64,000 bases of DNA. Origin: Crystallibacter sulfonylureivorans_A (GTDB lineage Bacteria; Actinomycetota; Actinomycetes; Actinomycetales; Micrococcaceae). Made by a program: the position numbers and the translations under genes. Below, in pieces: positions 1 to 8,152 of this stretch. The DNA lies in NCBI RefSeq assembly GCF_047607445.1, contig NZ_JBLKRT010000024.1, positions 1 through 64,000 of the forward strand, given 5' to 3'. Each line of letters begins with the position of its first letter. Position 1 is the first letter of the stretch. Below the pieces are notes generated by a model. It saw only the letters and a program-made list of their open reading frames with translations, made no database searches and had not been told where the DNA came from.

Positions 1-344
1 AAATGACACAGCCCACGCCCGGCGTGTTCACCGTGACCACCCCGGCCGGCCGGACCTACACCGACCGGCCCGGCGAAGACCACACCACGCCCGGCCAACC
101 CGCCTACCCGCCCTCCGTTACCGCCGCGCTTCCGACAGACCACAGGCAACGCATCGAACCCTTGGTCGTTCACCCGCCGACGGGACCGGGGCCAGCAGGC
201 AGCTCCAACGACGACGGTCGGCTGCCGCCCTGGCACCCGGTCCACAAGAAGCAAGCAGCAGACCACCGGAACGAACCACCGGCAACCGATCGGCTGCACG
301 ACGGGCCGTCACCGAACCAACAGCACGACCCGCCACCCTTCTAA
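1..344 (+). CDS. C-terminal end of a DUF222/13E12-type HNH endonuclease-like protein (5' truncated by window edge)
   Basis: The reading frame is open from the first bases (in phase with position 3) to a TAA at 342-344. The first residues (GVFTVTTPAGRTYT) resemble the 'TPxGRxYxxxP' stretch that follows the HNH domain in 13E12/DUF222 proteins. The rest is a Pro/His/Asp-rich disordered tail ending in PPPF. The complete DUF222-HNH protein at 58634 also ends in PPPF and has a 'TTAAGLTYST' stretch at the corresponding place, so the two are probably paralogues. The HNH core itself lies outside the window. The ATG at position 3 is probably internal rather than a start. The assignment rests on this short similarity only. 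Confidence 0.6.
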   Translation, partial: MTQPTPGVFTVTTPAGRTYTDRPGEDHTTPGQPAYPPSVTAALPTDHRQRIEPLVVHPPTGPGPAGSSNDDGRLPPWHPVHKKQAADHRNEPPATDRLHDGPSPNQQHDPPPF

Positions 345-386
345 AGCCAAACGACTCGAAAGAGGTCAGACCTGTTGGCCAGATCT

Positions 387-1250
387 TTACTGTTGCGACG
401 GTAGGCATGCCAGCACGCCGCCGGTGCGTCCGACATTGAAGTTCGCAACCCGCTCGGCGGAGTTGCCATGGTCCTGCGGGCTCGTCCAGGGGGTGTTTCC
501 GCCGAGGGAACTCAGCGCAGTAACCAGTTCTTCCTGGTCACCTTGTTCAAGAATGAGAGTTCCATCTGCAGCCGCACCGTACAGGGTCGCGCCGGCCAAG
601 CAGTCAGCCTGCAGCTCATAGGCCTGGGACCGGAGGCTGGGGGCGAGCCGGTTCGCGATTGCATGGCTCCATTCGTGAGCGATGACCAAGTAAGGCCAAG
701 CGTCTCCGAATTGGAATCCGCGCTCCATGAGCGAAGCGTCCCAGGCCACGTAATCCTCAGGAATGCAATAGAAGGCGTTGTCCGGTAGAAGTGGTTTGCC
801 CGCGCAAGTGGGTGTGTTGCTTGGGTTTCTGCCATCGTATAGTCCAACGACCGTTGGCGGCGTGTATGTCCCGGTGAATAGTTCACTCCAATGAGTGCGC
901 CAGAACTGGTCCGTGATCGCCTGGGCTGTCTGAATATCGGCCAACTCCTCTGAGGTGATGGCGTACGTGGAGATTGCGGCCGGGCCTGCATCAGAAGCAT
1001 CTTCCCCCGCTACTTCCGCTGGCAGCCTATGAACGTATTGCGAATAATGGCCGAGTGCCTGCACACCGGGCCCCTCGATAGGGGTACCACCCCCGTCCAC
1101 TCCGGATCCTATTTCTGCGGAGTCCGCCCAGCCCTGATTGGCGGTCGAAGAGCCGGAAGCGCCGGAACTTCCGCATCCGGATAATGCTAGGGTCGTTGCC
1201 AGCACGAGACCAGCAATCACGCCCCATCTGTTTTTGGTTTCACCAGTCAT
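387..1250 (-). CDS. Putative lipoprotein with HExxH zinc-metalloprotease motif
   Basis: This is a 287-aa protein if translated from the ATG at 1250, which has a GAGTGAGGT ribosome-binding stretch just upstream; a longer frame reaches 1313 without better support. A signal peptide with lipobox LSGC (Cys about residue 26) predicts a lipid-anchored extracellular protein, followed by a Ser/Gly-rich linker. The motif HEWSHA and a downstream 'ELQADCLAG' segment match the neutral zinc metallopeptidase layout (HExxH plus a third ligand in ExxAD) of the PF04228/YpfJ type. The protein at 10762-11664 has the same two motifs, HEFGHH and ELQADCYAG. The substrate is unknown. It converges on the DUF222 fragment and is separated from ctaA by about 500 bp. 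Confidence 0.75.
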   Translation of the reverse strand: MTGETKNRWGVIAGLVLATTLALSGCGSSGASGSSTANQGWADSAEIGSGVDGGGTPIEGPGVQALGHYSQYVHRLPAEVAGEDASDAGPAAISTYAITSEELADIQTAQAITDQFWRTHWSELFTGTYTPPTVVGLYDGRNPSNTPTCAGKPLLPDNAFYCIPEDYVAWDASLMERGFQFGDAWPYLVIAHEWSHAIANRLAPSLRSQAYELQADCLAGATLYGAAADGTLILEQGDQEELVTALSSLGGNTPWTSPQDHGNSAERVANFNVGRTGGVLACLPSQQ

Positions 1251-1757
1251 GACCTCACTCGACTTTCCAACAGTATGATCCTCATCGAGATGGAGTTCCG
1301 ACCGGGATATCACCTACAGGTAAAGGGGTACAAGGGGCAGAGGAGAAACAACCGGTTCAGAGATTTAGATGAAACACTTCACCGATTCGGAGTGCTCAGC
1401 CGGGACTGGCGCAGAGGCCTAACCGAGGCCCCTAGGGATGCCGGGTCGAGTCCCGCCGCTGGGTTCAGAGCCGTTCCGGGAGGTACTTGCGATGGGGCGC
1501 AGCTGGCTCAGGATGGCGAACAATTACACGGGCCATAATCCCCCTACGAACCCGGGATCTCGCCGCTGGCCACTTAGGGGATCACGGGGCTGCCCGGGCT
1601 GGCTCAGCCTGCCAGCCAGTACTGTGCCGCTGCTCCATCGCTACTGATCCATCATGATCAGGGGCGTCGATAGAGGGTGACGCTTGTCGACCCGACCGGC
1701 ATTCCGTACCTGGCTGACTCGTTCGCCTACTAAGGGCGACTCGTTCGCCTACTAAGG
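1251..1757. other. Gene-poor stretch of about 500 bp
   Basis: No convincing coding sequence is present. The few short open frames have no ribosome-binding site and unconvincing composition. The right part of the stretch (about 1251-1310) must contain the promoter of the lipoprotein gene. A 7-bp-stem hairpin (GGCTGGC, 7-nt loop, GCCAGCC) lies at 1597-1617 with no T-run. A tandem duplication at 1716-1757 abuts the ctaA stop codon and is listed separately. The rest shows nothing recognisable. Confidence 0.6.
1716..1757. repeat. 22-bp-period tandem duplication at the 3' end of ctaA
   Basis: The 20-mer GACTCGTTCGCCTACTAAGG occurs at 1716-1735 and again, identically, at 1738-1757, separated by GC. 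The second copy touches the ctaA stop codon (1758-1760, read on the minus strand). It looks like a recent slippage duplication. Confidence 0.9.
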
Positions 1758-2693
1758 CTAGAGCGGGAACTTGCCCGTCGAACGGTCCCACACGTTCGTC
1801 GCAGCCACAGTGAGCAGCGCTGAGCCGAGCATGTGCAGCAAGACCAAGCCGATGGGCAGGCCGGTGAAGTGCTGCAGGTAGCCGATGCCGCCTTGGAGCA
1901 CGATCACGGCGGCCAGCCACCACAGGCCGGTGCGCAGTGGCTGCGCGGTTGCGTAACGGTAGGCGAGCACCAACGCCAGGACGGTGGCAGCGACCAGCAG
2001 GTAGACCGGCACCACGTGGATCCGTGTGACGAGGTCTGCGTTGAAGTCATGGCGGGGGGCGCTGGCATCGCCAGCGTGGGGGCCGGTGCCGGTAACGATG
2101 GTGCCAAGCACGATGGAGGCGGCGGAGGCAGCGGCGATGGTCCAGCCCAGCGTGCGCTGGATGCTGGGGACGGGAGCGACGGCCACGGCCGTGCCACCAC
2201 GCAAATACATTCCCGTTCGGTTGACCAGCAGGGTGGCCACCGCCACGAGGGAGGCAGAGGCCAGGAAGTGCAGGCTGACCACCCACGGATTCAATCCGGT
2301 CCAAACGGTAATTCCGCCAATCAGGGCTTGCACCGGGATCACGCAGAGCAGTCCCACGGCCAAGCCGAACAGGGTGCGGTGCTGCCGGCGCATGCGCCAC
2401 AGCGAGACCAGCATGGCGACCGCGATGATGGCGAGGATGAAGGTCAGCGTGCGGTTTCCGAATTCAATCAGACCGTGGATGCCCATTTCCGGCGTCGGTG
2501 TCATGGAGCCGGGGACGCAGTTGGGCCACTGGGAACAGCCAAGGCCAGACTTGGTCAACCGCACGGCGCCGCCGGTGATGATGATGCCGATCTGCGATAC
2601 CAGCGACGCAATGGCCAAGCCATGGACGGTTCGGTTGACGGAGGTCGGCAGCCGGTCCAGGAGATCGCGGGACTTGGGGGTGGCGGTGGTCAT
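1758..2693 (-). CDS. ctaA: Haem A synthase (COX15/CtaA family)
   Basis: Converts haem O to haem A for the aa3-type cytochrome c oxidase in the cytoplasmic membrane. The 311-aa, eight-helix protein has the family hallmarks: GGAVRLTKSGLGC near residue 40 followed by a second Cys (SQWPNC; the extracellular Cys pair), HGLIEFGNR in the second helix, and conserved His in SLHFLAS, RIHVVPV and LLHMLGS, the expected haem ligands. The ATG at 2693 lies 4 nt after the stop of the ABC permease gene, so it is the third gene of a tightly packed minus-strand unit (ATPase - permease - ctaA). The order ABC-ABC-ctaA divergent from sufR parallels mycobacterial genomes. A SURF1 homologue, another oxidase assembly factor, is encoded at 13518. 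Confidence 0.93.
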   Translation of the reverse strand: MTTATPKSRDLLDRLPTSVNRTVHGLAIASLVSQIGIIITGGAVRLTKSGLGCSQWPNCVPGSMTPTPEMGIHGLIEFGNRTLTFILAIIAVAMLVSLWRMRRQHRTLFGLAVGLLCVIPVQALIGGITVWTGLNPWVVSLHFLASASLVAVATLLVNRTGMYLRGGTAVAVAPVPSIQRTLGWTIAAASAASIVLGTIVTGTGPHAGDASAPRHDFNADLVTRIHVVPVYLLVAATVLALVLAYRYATAQPLRTGLWWLAAVIVLQGGIGYLQHFTGLPIGLVLLHMLGSALLTVAATNVWDRSTGKFPL

Positions 2694-2697
2694 TGAC

Positions 2698-3444
2698 TTA
2701 GCTCCATTTGAACCAGCGGATGGCGGCTAGGCTGGCCACTACGGTCCAGACCAGCAGCACGATTGATGCGGTGAGATTGAACTGCGCGTCGATCAGGGCG
2801 CTGCGCAGCGCGTCGCCTAGGGCAGTCGAAGGCAACAGGTGGGCGGCGGGCTCGAAAACGTCGGGCCAACTGGCCACCGGGAAGAGGATACCGCCAGCAG
2901 CTGCCAGCAGCACCCAGAGCAGGTTGGTAATGGCCAGTGTGGCCTCCGGCCGGACCGTGCCGGCAATCAGCAGGCCCAGCGAGGTGAAGGCTGCGGCGCC
3001 CAACACCAGTTGCGCGGCCGCCGGCAGCAAGCCGCCCAATGCAGGCTGCCAGCCGAGGAACAACAGAGCGGTCCCGCCCACCACCACAACCTGGATGACC
3101 ATGACGGCCAGCACGGCGATGATCTTTCCGAGAATCAAACCGCTCTGCCCCAGCGGGGTGGTGGACAGGAACCGCAGCACGCCGTAGCGGCGATCAAAGC
3201 CGGTGGCAATCCCTTGCCCGGTCAGTGCAGTGGACACGGTGCACAACGCCAAGACCCCTGGAGCTGCCATGGCGATGCGATCGTCAGTGTAAGTGTCGAG
3301 CAGCGGTGTCACGGTAAGGCCGATCAGCGCCAGCAGCGGAAGGATGATGGCAATCAACAACTGTTCGCCATTGCGCAGCATGCCCATCGTTTCGTAGCGG
3401 CCCTGAAGGGCGATCCGGCGGATCAAAGCGGCTGGAGCGCTCAT
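2698..3444 (-). CDS. ABC-2 type exporter, membrane subunit
   Basis: A 248-aa integral membrane protein with about six hydrophobic segments and the general plan of ABC-2/DrrB-like permeases (for example a 'LTGQGIATGFDRRYGVLRFL' loop before the third helix and a terminal SIVLLVWTVVASLAAIRWFKW helix). Its ATG overlaps the TGA of the upstream ATPase gene (ATGA at 3441-3444), which points to translational coupling. The cargo is unknown. In related actinobacteria this pair sits beside ctaA and may serve cytochrome oxidase or haem trafficking, which is an inference from position only. Confidence 0.85.
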   Translation of the reverse strand: MSAPAALIRRIALQGRYETMGMLRNGEQLLIAIILPLLALIGLTVTPLLDTYTDDRIAMAAPGVLALCTVSTALTGQGIATGFDRRYGVLRFLSTTPLGQSGLILGKIIAVLAVMVIQVVVVGGTALLFLGWQPALGGLLPAAAQLVLGAAAFTSLGLLIAGTVRPEATLAITNLLWVLLAAAGGILFPVASWPDVFEPAAHLLPSTALGDALRSALIDAQFNLTASIVLLVWTVVASLAAIRWFKWS

Positions 3445-4391
3445 CGCAGATCCTTCCCGGAGATATCGAGGAAGACATCCTCAAGCGAGCGGGGGGCCAT
3501 ATGAATGGACGCCGGCATAACATTGTGGGCCGCCCATTCCGCGGCCAACGCGGCCAGCAGCGCTGGGGACAGCTGGCCGGCCACTGTGTAGCGGCCTGGA
3601 ACCGTTTCGACGGCGGCGAACGGCTCGGGCAGGGCGAAGGCCAGCCCCGGGGGCGCGTCAAAGGTCAGCAAACGTTCGACGCCGGTGCTCTCGTCCGTGG
3701 CGGCGGTCAGTTCCGCGACGGTGCCGTGCACGACGGTCCGGCCTGCGTCGATGATGAAGACGTAGTCGGCCAATCGCTGGGCATCGTCCATGAGGTGCGT
3801 GGTGAGGATAATGCCAAGGCCCTCGGCACGCAGCTCCTGAATCAAATCGAAGACAACGGCACGGGACTGCGGATCCAGCCCCGCGCTGGGCTCGTCGAGG
3901 AAGAGGACTTCCGGATCGCCGACCAGGGCGGCCGCCAGGGCCACCCGCTGCTTCTCTCCGCCCGATAGCCGGCGGATGGGGGTGTTGGCGAAGCCCTGAA
4001 TGCCAAGCCGTTCCGCCAGTTCGTTCACGCTGCGCGGGTTCTGGTACATCCCAGCGACGTGCTGCAGCAGCGCCAGTGGCCGGATGGCTTGCGGGAGCCC
4101 GCCTTCTTGGAGCATGACGCCCACGCGGCTGCGGAGCTCTGCTCCCGCCCGGTAGGGATTTTGGCCGAGGAGTCGGACGGTCCCGCCGTTAGGGGGCATC
4201 AGGCCCTGCGCGCAGGCGAGGGTAGTGGTCTTGCCGGCGCCGTTAGGTCCGAGAAGTGCGGTAACCTGCCCGGGGTAGGCGCGAAGATGGACCCCGTCGA
4301 TGACGCGGACCATCTTGTTATCCAGGGCCTCGACTGGCCCCAGATCTTTCACGAGTCCCTGGATGTCGAGGCAGGGTTCGGAGTTAGGCAC
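3441..4391 (-). CDS. ABC-2 type exporter, ATP-binding subunit
   Basis: A 316-aa ATPase with Walker A GPNGAGKTT (about residues 48-56), ABC signature LSGGEKQRVAL, Walker B VLFLDEPSAGLD and an H-loop TTHLMDD. The C-terminal 80 residues carry the extension common in DrrA/CcmA-type exporters. It pairs with the permease that overlaps its 3' end. The start is a GTG at 4391. No Shine-Dalgarno sequence precedes it; instead TAGAAT ends 6 nt before the GTG, suggesting a leaderless message. It is transcribed divergently from sufR across a repeat-filled 220-bp gap. Confidence 0.9.
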   Translation of the reverse strand: MPNSEPCLDIQGLVKDLGPVEALDNKMVRVIDGVHLRAYPGQVTALLGPNGAGKTTTLACAQGLMPPNGGTVRLLGQNPYRAGAELRSRVGVMLQEGGLPQAIRPLALLQHVAGMYQNPRSVNELAERLGIQGFANTPIRRLSGGEKQRVALAAALVGDPEVLFLDEPSAGLDPQSRAVVFDLIQELRAEGLGIILTTHLMDDAQRLADYVFIIDAGRTVVHGTVAELTAATDESTGVERLLTFDAPPGLAFALPEPFAAVETVPGRYTVAGQLSPALLAALAAEWAAHNVMPASIHMAPRSLEDVFLDISGKDLR

Positions 4392-4397
4392 CCGAAC

Positions 4398-4403
4398 ATT
4401 CTA
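4398..4403 (-). promoter_or_regulatory. Candidate -10 element for a leaderless ABC-ABC-ctaA transcript
   Basis: On the minus strand TAGAAT is followed by GTTCGG and then the GTG start at 4391. The hexamer fits TANNNT and the 6-nt spacing would place transcription start on the GTG itself. No clear -35 or ribosome-binding site is visible. Confidence 0.55.
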
Positions 4404-4422
4404 CGGGACGTAGAGCGGACAG

Positions 4423-4561
4423 GCTAAGGAGAGCCGACCGGGCCAAGGGCGGACTTCCGGGCAAAGGATGGCCAGCCCAGTCAGGGACGGCGGAGCGGGC
4501 CAGAGGTGCCCGACCGCAGACCAGAGCCAGTCGGTCCAGTGAGGGCCGGCTGGGCTAAGGA
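4423..4561. repeat. Degenerate 19-bp tandem repeat array between the ABC operon and sufR
   Basis: A G(C/T)(C/T)(A)AGG-like core recurs with 19-bp spacing: GCTAAGGA at 4423, GCCAAGGG at 4442, GCAAAGGA at 4461, GTCAGGGA at 4480, GCCAGAGG at 4499, ACCAGAGC at 4520, GTGAGGGC at 4539 and GCTAAGGA at 4554. The copies are diverged but the phase is clear for the first five. The array fills most of the divergent intergenic region and lies upstream of the candidate sufR operator. Confidence 0.6.
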
Positions 4562-4585
4562 CTGCCTTACTGGTGGGGCGGAACA

Positions 4586-4613
4586 GAATACGTCATGATT
4601 GTGTTGTGTATTC
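4586..4613. promoter_or_regulatory. Candidate SufR operator (inverted repeat)
   Basis: GAATAC at 4586-4591 and GTATTC at 4608-4613 form a 6-bp inverted repeat with 16 bp between the arms, ending one base before the sufR ATG at 4615. The centre also contains the small palindrome TCATGA. An autoregulatory site is expected here because SufR-type repressors control their own operon, but the assignment is positional. Confidence 0.4.
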
Positions 4614-4614
4614 C

Positions 4615-5385
4615 ATGACCAGTAGTGCTTCTTTGCGTGCCCAGGCGCCCGAGTCCGAAGAGCGGACGCGGGACCGGGTCTTGAATGCCGTTTTGGAACA
4701 CGGACCCGTCAGTGCGGCGGATCTCGGCAGGATCCTCGGCTTTACGCCGGCGGCCGTCCGGCGTCACCTTGATGCCCTGTCCCGCAAGGGCTTGATCGAG
4801 GTCAAGCTCACCGCCAATTCCGCCACCGGCGCCGGCCGTCCGGCCCGAAAGTACGTGCTCAGCAGGCAGGGTCAGACCCGGCTGGGTGACGACTACCTGG
4901 ACATCGCCCGTACGGCGTTGGCAGCGCTGGGTGAGGCGGCCGGCAGCGAAGCGGTCGCAGAGTTTGCCCGGAACCGGTACCGAGACATGGAGGAGCGCTA
5001 CCGCCCGATCGTGGAAGCAGCGGGGCCGGATATTGAAGAGCGGGCCAAGGCCCTGGCGGAGGCGCTGAGCGCCGACGGCTTCGTCGGATCCACCACGGTG
5101 GTTGGATCCAAGGCGCCGCACAGCACCATGCTGGCAGTCCAGCTTTGCCAAGGGCACTGCCCGGTGCAACAGTTGGCCGCGGACTTCCCCGATTTCTGCG
5201 ACAGCGAAACTGAAGTTTTTTCCCGGCTGCTCGGAGTGGATGTCAGGCGACTGTCCACGCTGGCCGGCGGGGGACATGTTTGTACGACCCACATCCCGGT
5301 GGGCCGAACAAGGTCTGCGGTTCGACCCGTCGAACCGGCGACAGGAACCAGACGAGTATCCATCAATCTGCAAGAGAGGCCGTGA
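4615..5385 (+). CDS. sufR: SufR-type Fe-S-sensing transcriptional regulator of the suf operon
   Basis: A 256-aa ArsR/DeoR-like winged-helix protein. The helix-turn-helix lies at about residues 20-75 (VLEHGPVSAADLGRILGFTPAAVRRHLDAL) and the wing has a GRPARKYVLS segment. Four Cys in the C-terminal half are placed to hold an Fe-S cluster: C178 and C182 (CQGHC), C195 and C223. SufR represses suf genes when its cluster is intact and derepresses on iron or oxidative stress. The ATG at 4615 is preferred because the upstream in-frame extension is short and atypical and a palindrome sits just before it. The stop overlaps the sufB start (TGATG), so it is the first gene of the operon. Confidence 0.9.
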   Translation: MTSSASLRAQAPESEERTRDRVLNAVLEHGPVSAADLGRILGFTPAAVRRHLDALSRKGLIEVKLTANSATGAGRPARKYVLSRQGQTRLGDDYLDIARTALAALGEAAGSEAVAEFARNRYRDMEERYRPIVEAAGPDIEERAKALAEALSADGFVGSTTVVGSKAPHSTMLAVQLCQGHCPVQQLAADFPDFCDSETEVFSRLLGVDVRRLSTLAGGGHVCTTHIPVGRTRSAVRPVEPATGTRRVSINLQERP

Positions 5386-6869
5386 TGACGGACCAAGTGG
5401 ATCAGAGTATGAGGAACGCGGTCGGGACGACCGATGTAGCCGACACCACCATTTCCGAAATCCTGGAAAAAAACCCCGAGCTTCATGGCATCGGTAACTA
5501 CGAGTACGGCTGGTCCGATGCGGACACCGCCGGCGCCAATGCACGCCGCGGCCTGAATGAAGAAGTCGTCCGCGACATTTCAGCCAAGAAGGGCGAGCCC
5601 CAGTGGATGCTGGACCTGCGCCTGAAGGGCCTGAAGTACTTCGACCGCAAACCGATGCCCACCTGGGGTGCCGACCTGTCCGGTATCGACTTCGACAACA
5701 TCAAGTACTTTGTGCGCTCCACGGAGAAGCAGGCGGGCAGCTGGGAAGAGCTGCCCGAAGACATCCGCAATACCTATGAGAAGCTCGGCATTCCCGAGGC
5801 GGAGCGCAACCGGCTGGTGGCCGGCGTCGCCGCCCAGTACGAGTCCGAGGTTGTCTACCACCAGATCCGCGAGGACCTGGAGGCCCAGGGCGTGATCTTC
5901 CTGGATACCGACACTGGCTTGAAGGAACACCCGGAGATCTTCCAGGAGTACTTCGGTTCGGTCATCCCGGTGGGTGACAACAAGTTCGCTTCGCTGAACA
6001 CCGCGGTCTGGTCCGGCGGCTCCTTCGTCTATGTGCCCAAGGGCGTCCACGTCGAGATTCCGCTGCAGGCCTACTTCCGGATCAACACGGAGAATATGGG
6101 CCAGTTCGAGCGGACCCTGATCATCGCCGACGAAGATTCCTACGTGCATTACATCGAAGGCTGCACGGCACCGATCTACACGTCGGACTCGCTGCACTCC
6201 GCCGTCGTCGAAATCATTGTGAAGAAGGGCGCCCGCGTCCGCTACACGACGATCCAGAACTGGTCGAACAACGTGTACAACCTGGTGACCAAGCGCGCCA
6301 TTGCGCACGAGGGCGCCACAATGGAGTGGATCGACGGCAACATCGGTTCCAAGGTGACCATGAAGTACCCGGCTGTCTACCTGACCGGCGAACATGCCAA
6401 GGGCGAGACGCTGTCCATCGCGTTCGCGGGTGAGGGCCAGCACCAGGACACCGGCTCCAAGATGGTCCACATTGCCCCGAACACCTCGAGTGCCATCGTG
6501 GCCAAGTCTGTGGCCCGCGGCGGCGGCCGCTCGGCCTACCGCGGCTTGGTTCAGGTTCGCGAGGGCGCGAAGAACACCAAGAACTCCGTGGTCTGCGATG
6601 CGTTGCTGGTGGACACGATCTCGCGTTCCGACACCTACCCGTACATCGACGTCCGTGAAGACGACGTCACCATGGGCCACGAGGCAACCGTGTCCCGCGT
6701 CAGCGAAGAGCAGCTGTTCTACCTGATGTCCCGTGGTCTGCCCGAGGACGAGGCCATGGCCATGATCGTGCGCGGCTTCATCGAGCCGATCGCTCGGGAA
6801 CTGCCGATGGAATACGCACTTGAGCTGAACCGCTTGATCGAACTGCAGATGGAAGGGTCCGTAGGTTAA
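5385..6869 (+). CDS. sufB: Fe-S cluster assembly scaffold SufB
   Basis: A 494-aa SufB, the core of the SufBCD scaffold that builds [4Fe-4S] clusters in the cytoplasm. Recognisable blocks include KGEPQWMLDLRLKGLKYF, SLNTAVWSGGSFVYVPKGV, YVHYIEGCTAP and the C-terminal beta-helix end MGHEATVSRVSEEQLFYLMSRGL. The ATG at 5385 shares its A with the sufR stop and is preceded by AGAGAGG. No intein is present, unlike the M. tuberculosis orthologue. It is coupled to sufD through a one-base overlap (TAATG). Confidence 0.97.
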   Translation: MTDQVDQSMRNAVGTTDVADTTISEILEKNPELHGIGNYEYGWSDADTAGANARRGLNEEVVRDISAKKGEPQWMLDLRLKGLKYFDRKPMPTWGADLSGIDFDNIKYFVRSTEKQAGSWEELPEDIRNTYEKLGIPEAERNRLVAGVAAQYESEVVYHQIREDLEAQGVIFLDTDTGLKEHPEIFQEYFGSVIPVGDNKFASLNTAVWSGGSFVYVPKGVHVEIPLQAYFRINTENMGQFERTLIIADEDSYVHYIEGCTAPIYTSDSLHSAVVEIIVKKGARVRYTTIQNWSNNVYNLVTKRAIAHEGATMEWIDGNIGSKVTMKYPAVYLTGEHAKGETLSIAFAGEGQHQDTGSKMVHIAPNTSSAIVAKSVARGGGRSAYRGLVQVREGAKNTKNSVVCDALLVDTISRSDTYPYIDVREDDVTMGHEATVSRVSEEQLFYLMSRGLPEDEAMAMIVRGFIEPIARELPMEYALELNRLIELQMEGSVG

Positions 6870-8152
6870 TGACTGAGATCACTGAGAAGGCACGTATCGG
6901 TGCTCCGGCCATCGACGGATTCACCGAAGAGGGCGAAAACCTCTCCCCGCTCAACGCTGCGGCAGGTCCGCTGGCGGGTGCCAGCGCCAAGAGCCACAGC
7001 CACGGCGGCGGCGTCGGGGTCCCGGACAGTTCACGTGCCGGCCGTCTGACCTCGTACAAGGCGGACGACTTCGGCCAGCTGACCGGCCGCGAGGAAGACT
7101 GGCGGTTCACCCCGCTCAAGCGGCTGCGCGGCCTGCAAAGCGACGCACTGGTCGGTACCGCACCGACCGTCACCGTCAGCGGTCCCGAGGGTGCAGAGCT
7201 GCCCGCCGGCGTTGTCGTTGAAACCGTCGGCCGGGATGACGCACGCATCGGCGTCGCCGGCATTCCGGAGGACCGTGTCTCGGCGGCTGCCTGGGAGGCC
7301 TTCAAGGAAGCCACCGTGGTGACCATTCCGGCCGAGGCACAGTTGGAGACCGGCGTCGCCGTCGTGATTGAGGGCACCAGCACCGAACTCTCCGCCCAGC
7401 ACGTGGTCATCGTGGCCGAAAAGTTCTCCAAGGCCGTGGTGGTGCTGGACCACAAGGGCAGCGCAACCGTCTCCCAGAACGTGGAGATCGACGTGCAGGA
7501 CGGCGCTGACCTCACCGTTGTCTCGGTGCAGGAATGGGCCGATGACGCCGTTCACGCCTCTTCGCAGCAGACCCGTGTGGGCCGCGACGCGAAGTTCAAG
7601 CACGTGACCGTCACCCTCGGCGGCGATCTGGTCCGCGTGACCCCGTCCACCCGCTTCACCGGCACCGGCGGCGACGCCGAAATGTTCGGTCTCTACTTCG
7701 CCGACGCCGGACAGCACCTTGAGCACCGGTTGTTCGTGGACCACGCAGTCGCCAACTGCAAGTCCCGCGTGCTGTACAAGGGAGCCCTGCAGGGCAAGAA
7801 CGCGCACACCGTCTGGGTGGGCGACGTGCTGATCCGCAAGGAAGCCGAGGGCACCGATAGCTACGAGGCCAACCGGAACCTGGTGCTGACCGACGGCGCG
7901 CGCGCCGATTCAGTGCCGAACCTCGAAATCGAAACCGGACTGATCGAAGGTGCCGGCCACGCCAGCACCACCGGCCGCTTCGACGACGAGCACCTGTTCT
8001 ACCTGATGGCTCGCGGCATCCCCGAGGACGTCGCCCGCCGACTGGTGGTGCGCGGCTTCCTCCACGAGATCATCCAGCAGATCCGGGTTCCCGCCCTGGA
8101 AGAGCGTCTCAACGCATCGCTGGAACGCGAACTCGAGGCGGGCAACCTCTAA
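6869..8152 (+). CDS. sufD: Fe-S cluster assembly protein SufD
   Basis: The 427-aa partner of SufB in the SufBC2D scaffold. The C-terminal SufBD beta-helix core is clear (SRVLYKGALQGKNAHTVWVG; a terminal block with DEHLFYLMARGIPEDVARRLVVRGF resembling that of SufB). The N-terminus, with a His/Ser/Gly-rich stretch (KSHSHGGGVG, about residues 41-50), is variable in actinobacteria. The start overlaps the sufB stop by one base and the stop overlaps the Rieske gene by one base, so translation is probably coupled throughout. Confidence 0.95.
   Translation: MTEITEKARIGAPAIDGFTEEGENLSPLNAAAGPLAGASAKSHSHGGGVGVPDSSRAGRLTSYKADDFGQLTGREEDWRFTPLKRLRGLQSDALVGTAPTVTVSGPEGAELPAGVVVETVGRDDARIGVAGIPEDRVSAAAWEAFKEATVVTIPAEAQLETGVAVVIEGTSTELSAQHVVIVAEKFSKAVVVLDHKGSATVSQNVEIDVQDGADLTVVSVQEWADDAVHASSQQTRVGRDAKFKHVTVTLGGDLVRVTPSTRFTGTGGDAEMFGLYFADAGQHLEHRLFVDHAVANCKSRVLYKGALQGKNAHTVWVGDVLIRKEAEGTDSYEANRNLVLTDGARADSVPNLEIETGLIEGAGHASTTGRFDDEHLFYLMARGIPEDVARRLVVRGFLHEIIQQIRVPALEERLNASLERELEAGNL

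Noticed and set aside
1430..1470. Possible tRNA T-arm (CCGGGTCGAGTCCCG)
   Set aside because: The loop lacks the two T bases of TTCRA, no acceptor or anticodon stem of proper length surrounds it and there is no CCA or discriminator context.
1275..1538. Small plus-strand gene in the gap before ctaA
   Set aside because: There is no ribosome-binding site, composition is not protein-like and no motif is visible.
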